A program made the translations under genes and the position numbers. From Bettongia penicillata ogilbyi (lineage: Eukaryota; Chordata; Mammalia; Diprotodontia; Potoroidae), in the NCBI GenBank assembly GCA_023548195.1, contig JAJHZJ010000251.1, forward strand, positions 744,001-808,000: 64,000 bases of DNA, given 5' to 3'. The notes under the pieces were generated by a model, which made no database searches, was not told the DNA's origin, and worked only from the letters and a program-made list of their open reading frames with translations. Below are positions 32,900 to 44,744 of this stretch, one piece after another; positions within the stretch are counted from its first letter, which is position 1, and every line of letters begins with the position of its first letter.

Positions 32900-33410
32900 A
32901 GTGGGTAACAAATTGGAGTTAAGAGGCAAAGCCACTCCTAAATGTTCCCTGAAAGTGGGAGAGGGAGGCCTCACCCTTCAGAACTGAACGGAGGATGCTT
33001 TATTGGAATATACTTAGATTAAGAAGTTTTAAATATCAAGGGTCTTCAGTACCGAGGGAGAAGCAGCTTTGAAAGAGAAATGCAGTTAGTGTGAGAGCAA
33101 CTTCTAAAGAGCCTCCCCCCGCCGGGGGAATGAGGGGTTTGATACAAGTGGCGAGATAAATAGGCAAGCTGTGTGCTTACAAGATGCGCTCCATCTTTGG
33201 GGACTTTGGAAAAAAAGCTAGCTCTCTCTAAGGAGCCATTTAATTGACAGGCTGTGATCTGGCAGCTCCGAACCTGCTGAGATCACAAGTAAATGATGGG
33301 CGTGGGAGTCTTCGCAGAACTGCAAGATGTGACCTCTGTTGGCTCCTCTGCTAATTGCTTTGAGGTGCTATGATTCTAATAAGAAGGATGTATGCTATGT
33401 GCAGTCACTG
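32900..33410. promoter_or_regulatory. Candidate conserved non-coding block
   Basis: Non-repetitive and moderately GC-rich, with a near-palindrome CCCCCCGCCGGGGG at about 33115-33128. A composite ATTTAATTGACAGG at 33237-33250 joins a TAATTG homeodomain core to TGACAG, a Meis/TGIF-type core. A TAATTGC core lies near 33352. No coding frame. Enhancer role is inference. Confidence 0.35.
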
Positions 33411-33414
33411 GCAT

Positions 33415-33650
33415 TTCTTAATAGCAGGTTTCTATGGTGCTTTAAGATGCACTTTTTCATAGGTTTTTCTAATAATAGCCTGGAGGAGGGATGGCGGGGC
33501 AGGGAGAAGTAGTGAAGAAATTATTATCCCCATTTTATAGATAAGAAAATTGAAGCACAGAAAGGTTAGTGCCTTGCACATAGCTGGTGACTAACCATTA
33601 GTGACTTGGAACCAAAGCTAGGTTTCTTAAAGCTAAGGCTAGGATTAACC
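33415..33650 (-). mobile_element. MIR SINE, minus strand
   Basis: CCCCATTTTATAGATAAGAA and GAAGCACAGAAAGGTTAGTG. Confidence 0.7.
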
Positions 33651-33661
33651 CCTTGTCTAGC

Positions 33662-33840
33662 ATGTTGCATGGCATAGTTGATAGGACATGGGGTTTGAAG
33701 TTAGGGAGATTTGAGATGAGATCCTGCCTCTGAAACTTACCACTTATATAATCACTTAATTTCTCTTCTATTCAGTTTCCTCATCTTTAAAATTGTAGTA
33801 ATAATACTCATGGTACATACCTCACCAGGCTGGTAGGACC
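33662..33840 (+). mobile_element. MIR-type SINE, plus strand
   Basis: GGCATAGTTGATAGGACATG, TTCAGTTTCCTCATCTTTAA and CATACCTCACCAGGCTGG. Confidence 0.7.
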
Positions 33841-33842
33841 AG

Positions 33843-34355
33843 ATTATGCTGTAATGCACAGTGACTTTAGAATCAGGGAAAATTGGGTTCAAATTTTATC
33901 TCTGACACTTAGGAAGTATGTGGCCATAGGCAAGTCATCTAGCTCCTTTGTGCCTCAGTTTTTTAATCTGTAAAATGGGAATAAGAATAATCCCTGTTTT
34001 ACCCTCTCCATAGGGTTGTTAGGGGAGCTAGGTGGAATAATGGATAGAGTGTGTGGCCTGAAGTCAGAAAGACTCATCTTCCTGAGTTCACATCTGACCT
34101 CAGATACATACTAGCTGTGTGACTCTGGGAAAATCATTTCACCCTGTCTGCCTCAGTTACTCATCTGTAAAATGAGCTGGAGAAGGAAATGGCAAACCAC
34201 TCCAGTATCTTTGACAAGATACCCTAAATGGGGTCACAAAGAGTCAAACCAGATGGAAGCAATTGAAATAAGGTTGTTATGTATCTGTAATGAGAAAATA
34301 CATGCCAAACACTCTGACTGCTTTAAGTCTTATATTAATATCAGCTGTTACTATG
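33843..34355 (+). mobile_element. THER1-type SINE split by a younger SINE
   Basis: 5' part to 34021 (GGGTTCAAATTTTATCTCTG, TTTTTTAATCTGTAAAATGG). 3' part from 34280 (AATGAGAAAATACATGCCAA, ATTAATATCAGCTGTTACTA). The two are continuous once the insertion is removed. Confidence 0.75.
34022..34268 (+). mobile_element. MAR1-type SINE nested in THER1, with target duplication
   Basis: GGGGAGCTAGGTGGAATAAT at the head, GAGCTGGAGAAGGAAATGGC in the core and GGGGTCACAAAGAGTCAAAC in the tail. The flanks TAGGGTTGTTA (34011-34021) and TAAGGTTGTTA (34269-34279) match at 10 of 11. Confidence 0.9.
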
Positions 34356-34359
34356 AGTG

Positions 34360-35235
34360 AAAAGGGGGAAGGGAGTTGTTATTGTATTTTTTTCCCAGAT
34401 ATGAGAAACTAAGTAAGAGTAGAGGAAGACAGTGAATTCACGGTCAGAGAGATAACTATGACAAGAAGGTACTCAGTCTGTCTTGTCCTCCCTTCTGTGG
34501 AGCAGAGGCTGTATGACGTTGTTACAGCACAGAGTTCTTCAGTGGAAGAGATCTGTAAAGGTCAATACATTAAACTTTCTGGAAGACTGTCCCATTCCCA
34601 AGTTCCTATGGGAGGAGAGTGTCCAGCTTCCCTTAGTCACTTCTTGTTGGGAGATGCAGTCATAGTGCCTCCATTCAATTATGATAAAGCTAGTGCCCTC
34701 AGAGAGGATGTGAGCAGCTAGCATCTAGGGAAGAGTTTCTAAAAGGTTCGGTTCAAACCACACCCCTCTTCCTCCAACTGGGCTCATTTTTTTTTCTGTC
34801 ATGATGGAAGGACAGGATCACTGGTGCCCTAACCCCAGGCTGATTGTACTTGATAGAGTCAGTCACCCTTGTTTCCCACCCAGGTCTGGCAGGAACTTGC
34901 CCTTCTTGGGATAGTTTGGCTGGACTCCTTTTTCTTGAGCCCACAGTGAAGCCGTCCATGGAACCCAAAACTGGTCCAAAGGCTTTATATTTTGATCTCT
35001 GCCTGCGCTATGGAGTAGAGGTAGGATTTCTAAAGCATCAAGGCCTGGGTGTGATATGACTTTTATATGCAATGTTTCCTTCTCCCCCTCCCCCTCTATT
35101 TCTTTCTCTCCCTTCACTCCATTTCTCTCCCTTTCATTCTCCCTTTCCTTAAGAAATTCCTCCAGCAAAGGCAAATGGTGATTTGACTTTCACTGAGTAA
35201 GTGAGATATTCCCTGGATATGATGTACTTTTTCAA
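34360..35235. other. Unassigned sequence
   Basis: Several short open frames (34458-34721, 34844-35059, 34863-35174 minus) overlap on different strands and frames. None has a recognisable domain. Pyrimidine-rich at 35076-35150. Confidence 0.5.
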
Positions 35236-35239
35236 GGAA

Positions 35240-35560
35240 AATCATAGTCACAGTATCTCAGCTGAATGCGGCTGAGAGGGCATATAATTCAACCATTATA
35301 TGAGTAAGAACTGTCTTTATAACATTTCTGATGAGTTCTCATTCTGCCTCTGTTTACATGTCTTGGGAAACCCATTACCACCTAAGGAGGGGGGCATTCT
35401 GTTTATAAATAACTCTGATTTTTAGAAACTTTTCTCTTATGTTGAGCCTAAATATGTCATTGCCATATTTACTCATGCTAGAACCCTTAGTTTGACTCAC
35501 TTCTACGTCTTGCCCTTTAGATGAGTCATTAGAGTTAGATCTTTAAGTTTGGGGAGGACT
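35240..35560 (-). mobile_element. L3/CR1 LINE fragment, minus strand
   Basis: CATTCTGCCTCTGTTTACAT, TGGGAAACCCATTACCACCT and AACTTTTCTCTTATGTTGAG. Confidence 0.6.
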
Positions 35561-35764
35561 TCCTTTGGCAGAGATAGGAGACAAAGACATTTTCAGCAAG
35601 GAGAAGGTCATCTCAAGAGCACATGGCATATTTCCTAGAAATTTTTCCCTTTGTTTGCAACACATGCCTAGAATGTTCTTTGGCTAGGATCAGCTTGTAG
35701 TACTCTACATTCCAAGTCCATGGTGGTGCCCACTTATTTTGATTTCTCTTTGAGGAGACTGTAA

Positions 35765-35905
35765 TGGAGGATTGCTGTGCTTGGACTTGGAAGGCCTAAG
35801 TCCTGGCTTTGCCATTTGCTAGCTATGAAACTCAAGGAAAGTCAGTCTCCCTCTCTCAACCTCAATTTCCTCATTATGAATCGGGTACAATGATACTTTT
35901 ATGTG
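35765..35905 (+). mobile_element. MIR SINE, plus strand
   Basis: GGCTTTGCCATTTGCTAGCT and AACCTCAATTTCCTCATTAT. Confidence 0.65.
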
Positions 35906-36739
35906 CTGTGCTTTGCATATGAAGATCACATTACTAATGCTTCGGTTTGTTAACCGAAAAGACACTATGAGGTGTTCTTCTACTGGAACTGAACCTTCTG
36001 TTCTTTTCCACCTTATGAATAACAGCAATGAGATTTTGAAATGACCACTCAGGGACAGTGCAGTCTGTGGCCAAAATGGAAGCCAAGGTGCCAATTTGGG
36101 ACTTGGACCTATAACCTTGCACCATTCTCCAGTGCAAACATCTCTTAACTGAGGACAGGAAATATTATTCTTGTTCCATCACAAAACTATTTCACAGGGT
36201 ATCATACGCACTCTGCAAGAAGGATCAACAGAAGCCACATTGTCAACTTGTTGGGACAAAGAAAGCATGAGGGCCTAGGGAAGTGTCCTCATTAAGTGAT
36301 GCTCTCTGAAGAGAAGTCTAACCTCTTAGACTCTTCCACTGGTGACCTGCTTCTGGTCATCCTCACCCACTAACTCAGACAAGTCATTGTAGCACAAAGC
36401 CCCCTTGGTTTCAAATAGGAAGCTTAGTCAGGACTATAGGACTATGGACCTTCTCCACTTCCAGTCTTGTTGGTCCTGTCCTCTTTTTGATTATGTGTGT
36501 GCTTGTGTGATTCCTTGGATATCTATACCTTTAGATCTTCCCCAAGAGAGTATGTCATATCTAGTGGATCAAGAACCTTTAGTCCAGGGTCTTCATGGTT
36601 TGTTTTTTATCTGAGAGCAGTAGGACTTTGGGAAGGAACTGGGGAACTGCCCCAAAATGGTTGGATTGGTAGGGAGTCAGTCATCACTGGTGCTAGATTA
36701 GATCACTGTTGGCTTAAGGATTTAGAGCTGCAAGGACAG
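35906..36739. other. Unassigned sequence
   Basis: No gene. It includes a small inverted repeat TTCGGTT-TGTT-AACCGAA at 35941-35958. Confidence 0.5.
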
Positions 36740-36920
36740 TATCAGAGATCTAGAGCTGGGAGGAACTTAGAGATCATGTAGTCCAACCTTCTCATTTTAT
36801 GGTGGAGGAAACTGAGGCCAGAATGGAAGTGACTTGCTCAAGGTCATGATGTAAACAGCATAATTGGGATCCAGATCTGAGTCTTTGGACTCTAAATCCA
36901 GGGCTGTTTCAAAAGCAGCT
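36740..36920 (-). mobile_element. MIR SINE, minus strand
   Basis: GATCTAGAGCTGGGAGGAAC, CAACCTTCTCATTTTATGGT and GACTTGCTCAAGGTCATGAT. Confidence 0.75.
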
Positions 36921-36976
36921 GAATTGGGCTCTCATATGCAATTTTGACTCTGAGGTTCATATTGTCTTCTTTCTTA

Positions 36977-37206
36977 AATTCATTTGTTGTCCAGCCATTG
37001 GTCCAACTCTTTGTGACTCCACCTGGGATTTTCTTGGCAAAGATGCTAGAGAGATTTGGCATTTCCTTCTAGAAGAGGAAACTGAGACAAACAGGGTTAA
37101 GTGACTTACCCAGGATCATAGAGCTACTAAGTATCTGAGGCCAGATTTGAACTCACAAAGATGAGTCTTCCTGATGCCCTATCTACTGTATTACTGAGCT
37201 GTCCTG
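36977..37206 (-). mobile_element. MAR1-type SINE, minus strand
   Basis: CTCTTTGTGACTCCACCTGG, GGGTTAAGTGACTTACCCAG and CTATCTACTGTATTACTGAG. Confidence 0.85.
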
Positions 37207-37873
37207 GCTTCATTTCTAAGGGATGCTATCTTGGAAAGAAGCCAATATTCTTACATCCCCTAATCAACTGAACTGATGACATTTGGGATTGAATAGCAGC
37301 CTAAAAAGCAAATTTACCTCCAGTCTGCCTAGAGGAATCTGTCACTCAATTTAACTTGAAACTTTTGTAGTTAAAAAAAAAAGCTAGGACTTTCCAGTTA
37401 TTCTGGAACTCATTGACTAGAAAGCAGTTTCCAAACGAACATATATGAAAATGCAGCTGATTGATTCTGTCACATTTACTCAGGGAAACAGTCTATTCTT
37501 CTTATATCTCATGACCATTAGTAAAAGGTCCTAAGATATCAACAAAACCCACATGTCCCTGCTTCTTTGCACACATATGGTAGCTCACTTTCCTGTCAAG
37601 TTCCCATTCAGTTGTGGTTTTGACTAAGAGGATGTTCTTTTCCTGAAGAGCAGAGCTGTGGTTTAGGAACATAATCATGCTATATAGAACCATTTGTAGA
37701 AGACCATCTATCTTAACCTGATGCCTTAACAGTTCAGGAGGGGAGAGTGATTCGAGCTTCTTGAAGGGTCACGCTATAAGAGTATAAGCTCTAGCAGATC
37801 ATCCTGGGCTGGAAAAGCTTCAGATCTGGAAATATGGGAATGAGTGGTATATTTGTGGTTAGCACCAGCCTTC
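37207..37873. other. Unassigned sequence
   Basis: No gene or confident repeat. Confidence 0.5.
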
Positions 37874-38116
37874 TTCTTGTTCAGCCATGTCTGGTTCTGT
37901 GATTCCATTTGGGGTTTTCTTGGCAGAGATACTGGAGTGGTTTGCTATTTCCTTCTCCAACTGATTTTGCAGAAGAGGAAACTGAGGCAAACAGGATGAA
38001 GTGACTTGCCCAGGATCCCACAGCTTGTAAGTATTTGAGGCCAGGTTTGAGCTCTGGAAGATGAGCCTTTCTGGCTTCAGGTTTGGTGCTCTATTCACGG
38101 TCCCACCTAGCTATAC
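37874..38116 (-). mobile_element. MAR1-type SINE, minus strand
   Basis: TTCAGCCATGTCTGGTTCTG, GAGATACTGGAGTGGTTTGC and CACGGTCCCACCTAGCTAT at the head. Confidence 0.9.
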
Positions 38117-38619
38117 TGAACTAGTTAAGTTTAAAGAAGTTTGTCCCTAGGTGGGCTAGAAGTCAACAATGTTGTAAGCATATTTATTCTCCAAAAGCAC
38201 CAGCTGAGTTGTAGAGGGGTTATGGTTTGTGTCAGTAGGAGAACCCAAACTGTTGAAATGGAGTGTCCCTGAAGCGTTAATGTCTAAGTGCATAGCTGCT
38301 TCTCCTAGTTTGCAAAGATGACTGTTTTTATCATCATATATTGCATATTGTAACTCTTCTGTTCAAATAATGGCATCAGGCGATGCAGAATTTTAGCTTC
38401 TTCAGCCAATATTTTGCTTTGCCTTCCCATTACTTTTCAGACATCTTCAGGCAAATGATATTACATACTACTTTCAACATCTTCTTTTTCCAAATAAATA
38501 TAAACTTGATTAGATGAATCCCCCTGTCCCACCCTCACTCTGTGATATTTGCTTACAAAATTTTGATTCAAATCCCACTTTTTAAGGGACAGAAAGCCTA
38601 TCTCAAGTCTTCTTCAACC
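38117..38619. other. Unassigned sequence
   Basis: No gene or confident repeat. Confidence 0.5.
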
Positions 38620-38740
38620 AACCAACCAAAAAGCATTTACTAAATGCCTGCTCTATAATTGGCATTGGTGTTAAGCATTACGGACATGAAGGCAAAAATG
38701 AAATGAAATAGTCCCCTGACCTGTAGTTCTTGATCTTAAA
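38620..38740 (-). mobile_element. L2 LINE 3' terminus, minus strand
   Basis: AAAGCATTTACTAAATGCCT and GCATTACGGACATGAAGGCA. Confidence 0.7.
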
Positions 38741-39224
38741 ATGACCCATCCTCACCAAATAGAAGGGCCTCTTGGGTTTGGTGGAGGAGAAGGGGAGGGT
38801 GGACAGTTAGAAAGAACATTTCAGTAGCATATGGTTTAATAGATTTATGGCTTCTGCCCAACATCTCAGGACTGTTAAAAAATGCATCTGTGAGTTAGAA
38901 AAAAAAAGGCTGAGAACAGAAAACTCATTTTTCTGGCACCTCTGGTCTATATGGGGATGATTATTCCCCCATTTTCTGGGTTTGATCCCAGGTTTTCAAC
39001 CATTTCTCTTAAGAATACTTATAGAAGCCGGCTAATTTTGGCAATTAAGCTTAATTTAAACCTTACTAATTTTAATAGCATTCATTCTAGTGTTTGCTAC
39101 CTCTCCACCTGCCAACCATTTAATCATGTCTCACCCTCCTGTGTCTCACTGAGCTCTCTTTTCTAAATCTGTTGCGGTAGGAGTCAGGGCTCTTGCTAAT
39201 CATTATTGTGCAGTTCTCTAGTTG
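38741..39224. other. Unassigned sequence
   Basis: No gene. 38860-38950 includes a short A run. Confidence 0.5.
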
Positions 39225-39365
39225 ACTATCTGTATTAATTTTGTCTCTCCAATGCAATTGTAAACTCTTTGACAGTGAGGCCCATATCCTGTAGCCCTTG
39301 TATTCTCTATGCATTTGCGTTCAGTGTTAGACACCTAAGGGGTACTCAGTCAATGGTTTGCATGA
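39225..39365 (+). mobile_element. L2 LINE 3' end, plus strand
   Basis: AATTGTAAACTCTTTGACAG and AGACACCTAAGGGGTACTCA. Confidence 0.7.
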
Positions 39366-39429
39366 GTATTTTGGAACATTTAGATAGATCATGGAATTTT
39401 TAACTTTAGTACATATATGTAAGTCTTGA

Positions 39430-39625
39430 TAGGACAGATGGAAGTAGAAAGAGTTCTGGATTTGAACTCAGAAGTCTTGGTGTTAACACTCAGCCAGGTG
39501 CTTTGATTACCATTGTGATCTTAGGAATGTCATTTAATTTCTCAGGGTCCCAGTTTCCTTATCTTTAAAATGAGGGAGTGGTACTTAAATGATCCCTGAG
39601 ATGACTTGAAGGTCTAAATCTATGG
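39430..39625 (+). mobile_element. MIR SINE, plus strand
   Basis: GAGTTCTGGATTTGAACTCA, TTGTGATCTTAGGAATGTCA and GTTTCCTTATCTTTAAAATG. Confidence 0.75.
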
Positions 39626-39639
39626 TTCTTAAAGTTAAG

Positions 39640-40017
39640 GTGAGAGGCAATCCAATTCTGCCATTGGAGGGGACAGCTGTGCAAAGTCATGGTGATGAGA
39701 AATGGAATGTCAGGTCCTGGGAAAGGTTGTTATGTCAGTTTGGTTAGAACAGAGGATGGGTGAAAGGATGGAACATAGAGGTCTATAAAGTGTGATTAGA
39801 GACAGATTGTAGAGGGATTTTGATTGTTTTGTGTTTTATCTTAGAGACAAGTGTATGTTGGATTCAACTCAAGCTGGTTCTAGAGAGTAAATTGTTAAAT
39901 TTTTAGTGAAAAGTGGTAAATGCTACAAATCAGGGCTTGGTTTATAATTTTGCTGATTGTCTAGACTTAAGAGAGAAAAGGAATAAATGTTAAAAATGAA
40001 GATTGAACTTAAAAGTG

Positions 40018-40101
<84 letters not shown>

Positions 40102-40560
40102 TTCCCAGAAAGCTGGTTTTTAAGCATTTATCAAAACACTTCCAAGAGGTCACAGGAAAACACTGCAGAGTTCTGAGCAGGAAGTAACATTTGGAGTCTT
40201 GTGTCTTAGGAATATTTGTCAGTTGTATAGAGTTTGGAGTGGAGAGCAAATAGACAAAGTATTGAGATTAAGTAGGTGGCTGTTGGAATAATTTAGGTGA
40301 CAGGTAATGAGGGTCTGAAGTAGAGTAGTGGGAAATGGAAGAGGGAGACAGAGATTCCAAGAGATTTTGAGATAGAATTAAGAAGTCTTGGTGATTGATT
40401 AGACATGAATGGTGTGGGAAAGGACAAGGTCAGAGATGATTCTAAGTTGGAGAATCCAGGTAGATATAAGGATGACAGTATTCTCAACAGAAACAGGAAA
40501 GTTGAAAGAGGAGCATGTTTGGGGTAGAGAGTGGAGATAACATTCTTGTTATATTGAATT
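39640..40560 (-). mobile_element. L2 LINE ORF2 fragment, minus strand
   Basis: GGGATTTTGATTGTTTTGTG, AATTTAGGTGACAGGTAATG, GATGATTCTAAGTTGGAGAA and TTATATTGAATTTCATATCA are reversed L2 ORF2/3' sequence. A CA/TA microsatellite splits it at 40020-40097. Confidence 0.55.
40020..40097. repeat. (CA)n(TA)n compound microsatellite
   Basis: About 30 bp CA then about 47 bp TA, with no interruptions. Confidence 0.98.
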
Positions 40561-40567
40561 TCATATC

Positions 40568-40765
40568 ATAGGTTATATTTAGAGCTGAACAAGACTTTAT
40601 GGATTGTCTAGACCAAGCCAGTCCTTTTACAAATGAGAAAAATGAAACTCAAAGATATTAAATGTATTGTCTTAGGTCACATAAGGAATAAATGACACAC
40701 CCAGAAGCTGAACCGAGGTCCTCTGATTCCAGATCCAATAATCTTTCCACTGTATCCTATTGGAT
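40568..40765 (-). mobile_element. MIR SINE, minus strand
   Basis: TTTACAAATGAGAAAAATGA, ATTGTCTTAGGTCACATAAG and CTGAACCGAGGTCCTCTGAT. Confidence 0.75.
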
Positions 40766-40814
40766 GTCAATGAAACATGCAGGGACAGGTGGATGTTCAG
40801 CAGACAATAGGTTA

Positions 40815-42773
40815 CTTGATGAAGTCAGTAAGCATTTACCATGTGCCAGGCACTGTGCTAAGTGCTGAGGATATAAAGATAAAAAACAAACAAACAAACC
40901 AGTCTTTGCTCTCAAGACACTCTTATCTAAAAGGGGAGTCAGCATTTAAGTAACTAAGTCCACACAAGTTATACAGAGAAAATGGGAGTTAATCTGAAAG
41001 GAGAAGGCACTAATAACTGGGGGACTCTAAAAGGCCTTTGGCAAAAAGGTGGTGCTTGAGCTGAGTCATGAAAGAATCTCTGAAAACTAAGAGGCAGGGG
41101 TGAGATGGGAGAGAAAGACATTGGGGACAGCCAGAGAAAAGGCACAGAGATGGGGGATGGAGTGTTCTGTATGAGAAATAGCAAATAGGCCTATAGAACT
41201 GGATCATAGAGTGAGTAGAGGATGATAAAGTAAAAGAAAGCCAGGAAGGTCTTGAAGGGGTGATAGATAACAGGAAGACCTTTAAAGGTCCAACTTTGTA
41301 TTTGATCCTAGATGTAATAGGGAGCCACTGGAGTTTACTGAATAATGAGAAGACATGGTCAGACCTATACTTTAGAAAAATCACTTTGCCAGCTTCAAGG
41401 CAGAAGGATGGATTAGAGTGGGGAGAGGCTTGAGGCAGGAAGAATGATTAGGGGAATATTGTACCAGTTCAGGTGAGAAATAATGAGGGTCTTAACTATC
41501 ATAGTAGCAATGTGAAGGGAGAGAAGGAGACCTCTATGAGAGACATTGTAAATGTAGAAATAACAAGACTAGTAATTGATTGGATATTTGGGGAGAGTGA
41601 AAGTGAGGATTCTTGAGTCCTTGATAACTAGAAGCATGGTGGTGCTCTTGATAATATAGAGAAGTTTGGAAAAGGAGACAGTTTTGGGGAAAAGATAATT
41701 GGTTCTGTTGAGTTTGATTTACTTAGGTTTCAGATATCAAAAAGGCAGTTTGTTACATGTGAAAATTGCTCAGGAGAAAGAGTAGGGATAGCTATAGAGA
41801 TCTGAGAATAATCCACATAGAGATAATTGAACTCTTCAGAGCAGATGACACAATCCCATGACAGAGTAATAGAGGGAAAAGAGAAGAGGCGCTGGAACAG
41901 AACCTTGAAGACACTGATAAAAGCCCAGAGGAGGGTAGAGAACTAGAAGGAGAACCAAGGGCCTAGGTGGGGAGGCAGGGCCATTAAAAACTAGACATGA
42001 CAGAGTATCCAGTGGAAGTGACCAACGATGTCAAATACTGCAGAGGTCAAGCAGGATGATGATGGAGAAAAGGCTTTTAGGCCTGGTGGTTAAAAGAAAA
42101 GGGCTGGGACTAGGCATATGTTAAATGCCTACTGTGGTCCAAACACTGTGCCATGTACTTTACAAATGTTGTATCATTTGACCCTCACAATAATCCTGAC
42201 AAGTAAGTGTCATTATTAATCCCATTTTGCAGTTGAGGAAACTGAGGCAGACAGAAGTCAAATGGTTTGCTAGGAGACATCCCTAGTGAATGTCTGAGGC
42301 CAGATTTGAGTTTCGGTCTCTTTGACTTCAGGTGCAGTGCTCTGTCCATGGTGCCACCTAGCTGCCCTTACAACATTAGTAACTTTGGAGAAATCGGTTT
42401 CAGTTAATAATGAGGTGGAATGTCATATTCTAGCATTTAGGAGAAAATTAGAGGAGAGGAAACAGATCCAAGAATAGATGGTTTTCTCAGGAGGTTTGGC
42501 TGAGGAGAGGAGTGATACAGGACAATAATTTGGATGAAAGGATGTCCTGAAGTCATTTTTTTAGGATGGGTAAGACCTCAGTAACCGTAAAAGAAGTAAT
42601 AGATAAGAAGAAACTGATGATTTTTGAGACAGTGGGGATAGAGAGGCAATCTGCTGAAGAGAACAAAGATAGGGATGGAGACAGTGTTGGGGCATGAGGT
42701 CCAGGTGAGATTTAGAAGTCATCTGTACAGAGGTGATATAGTTGAACCTCTGGGAGATGATGATTTGATGGGG
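40815..42773 (-). mobile_element. L2 LINE, long minus-strand copy
   Basis: Starts at the 3' terminus (ACCATGTGCCAGGCACTGTG, AGTGCTGAGGATATAAAGAT). It continues through GAGCTGAGTCATGAAAGAAT, TAATAGGGAGCCACTGGAGT, ACATGGTCAGACCTATACTT and ATGTCAAATACTGCAGAGGT, and after a SINE at 42113-42366 resumes with CAATCTGCTGAAGAGAACAA. Minus-strand frames are decayed ORF2 reverse transcriptase. It ends in a GATA microsatellite. Confidence 0.85.
42113..42366 (-). mobile_element. THER1-type SINE with tRNA head inserted in L2, minus strand
   Basis: AATGCCTACTGTGGTCCAAA, TTGCAGTTGAGGAAACTGAG and CATGGTGCCACCTAGCTGCC at the head. Confidence 0.85.

Positions 42774-42844
<71 letters not shown>
42774..42844. 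repeat. (GATA)n microsatellite
   Basis: About 17-18 perfect units, followed by a purine-rich GA/CAGAGA tract to about 42965. Confidence 0.98.
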
Positions 42845-43049
42845 AACAGAGAGACACAGAGAGACAGAGGCAGAGGCAGAGAGAGATACCATACACACAA
42901 AGATAGAAACAGAGGCAAAGAGAGAGATACAGAGAAAGAGAGGCAGGAACATAGAAAGGGACAGAGACATAGTATATAAGCAGAAGACGAGACCCTAGTC
43001 CTGCAGAAAATCTGCTCTTAGTGAGTGGAAAATTTATGATAATTCAGGG

Positions 43050-43320
43050 GAAGGGAAACCAGCATTTATTAAGCACCAAATATATTCCAGGTACTGTGCT
43101 AAGTACTTTACAAGTATTATGTCATTTTGATCCTCCTAATAATCCTGGGAGGTAGGTACTATTATTGTCCTAATTTTACAGCTGAGGAAACTGAGGCAGA
43201 GAGCGTTTAAGTGCCTTTCCCAGGGTCATACAACTGTTAAGTATCTGAGGCTGGATTTGAACTCTGGTCCTCCTGACCCTAGGCCCAAAACTCTATCCAC
43301 TGTTCTGCCTAGTTATTTTG
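43050..43320 (-). mobile_element. THER1-type SINE with tRNA head, minus strand
   Basis: GCATTTATTAAGCACCAAAT, TTACAGCTGAGGAAACTGAG and GGATTTGAACTCTGGTCCTC. Confidence 0.85.
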
Positions 43321-43324
43321 TTTT

Positions 43325-43560
43325 AACTATAACTGCTTCTGCTGCTACTACTACTAAGTAAAGAAGAATCACAGGAGTGTCACATAGGTAGAAGGAAAAT
43401 CTGAAGGGAGAAGTGTATTTTGGATGCTAAGGGAGGAAAGAATATTACAGGATGAAGGAGTAGTCTATAGTATCCAAAGCTACAGAGAGGTCTCTGGGGA
43501 AAGATCACTGGAGTTAGCAATTAAGAGATCACTGGTAATATTGGAGAAAAAAATTTCAAT
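43325..43560 (-). mobile_element. L2 LINE ORF2 fragment, minus strand
   Basis: AAAGCTACAGAGAGGTCTCT and GTTAGCAATTAAGAGATCAC, the RT-core region of L2 read in reverse. Confidence 0.7.
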
Positions 43561-43562
43561 CC

Positions 43563-43690
43563 AGGGACTCAACCTTCCTGAGTCTCAGCTTTCCCATCTG
43601 TAAAATGGGAATGGCAACAGATGCATTGCTTCACTGAACTTTGTAAACCTTAAAATGTTCTATAAATGAGACATTATTACTACTGGAGTT
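43563..43690 (+). mobile_element. MIR/THER1 SINE 3' part, plus strand
   Basis: CAGCTTTCCCATCTGTAAAA and AATGTTCTATAAATGAGACA. Confidence 0.75.
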
Positions 43691-44740
43691 GAATTGCATT
43701 TTTCCAGTCGCTCTCTAGTATCTCTTCCCATACCCCTCCCCCCCATCCTCCGGTTGCTTTCTTGAGCTCTTTATATCCATTGTCTTTGCTCCTGCCTCCT
43801 GAATGAATCCTTTTGTTTCCCTAATTGTTCCTTTTTTGGATTCCCTCCAGTATAACCTTCATTTCTTTCCTCAGAGATGCGTCAAAGGTGGTACAGAGTT
43901 TCAGCCCTCCTTATCCCACTGAGTGGCTATCTCCTGACTCTTCTGTAACTCAAACCCACACAGCTTGGGCCACAGCTCAGAACAGCCCGAGTGCTTTGGC
44001 TAAGGCACAGTGCTGCAGATGCGTCTAACATTCTCTCTGCTATCACCCTGTCATCTAGCATTACTGCTTTCCAGGTTTCTCTCACCTAGAAGCTCACAAA
44101 GCTTCAGATTATTTTTACAAATGAGAAATGGAATTGACATTTTTTCCCCTAGGGCTTAATTCTTAGTTTCAATTTTCATGCCCATTTCCTCAGCCTTTAT
44201 AGGTCTCTGATGTAATAGACACAGTTTAGTATGTGTCCACAAACATTCCCATGGGAAATCTTAGTGGACATAATGCTCTCTCTCCCTTTCTGTAAAATGG
44301 TTAAGTTGATTAAAATTATCTTTGGTACCTGCCAGAGTACTACTAGGTCACAGAATCAAAGACTCATAGATTGTGAGAGTTGGAAATGACCTCAGGATCA
44401 TCTAGTTTAACTCATACTTAATGAGTTATGGGGCAGGAGGACTTTGGCATTGGTGTTAACTTGGTGTTACTCAGATTAGGTTATGTAGGTGGTCTGTGTA
44501 TATGGCTGATTCTATATAGAGAGCTGCTTATTTTATTATTTATAGTCTACTTAAAATAAAATAAGATTCAAAATCACACTGCATCAAACACTTGTCCACA
44601 CAGCACTAAAGCAAATCTCTCACTCTTTTCGTATTGAAACATTGATTATTACTCCTTCTCTCTCCCCACACTGTTTGCTAGAACACAGCATAGCACTGGA
44701 GTCTGTTCCTGTTTGGAGCAATTACTTTTTTTCTGGTACA
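43691..44740. other. Unassigned sequence
   Basis: No gene. A weak L3/MIR-like piece lies near 44345-44410. The 67-codon frame at 43825 has no features. Confidence 0.5.
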
Positions 44741-44744
44741 TGAT

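Noticed and set aside
34458..34721. 87-codon frame
   Set aside because: No recognised domain, no splice acceptor or donor with matching phase, and overlapping frames in other phases.
42561..42970. Tyr/Leu/Ser-repeat frames on the minus strand
   Set aside because: They translate the GATA microsatellite and adjacent GA-rich sequence in L2.
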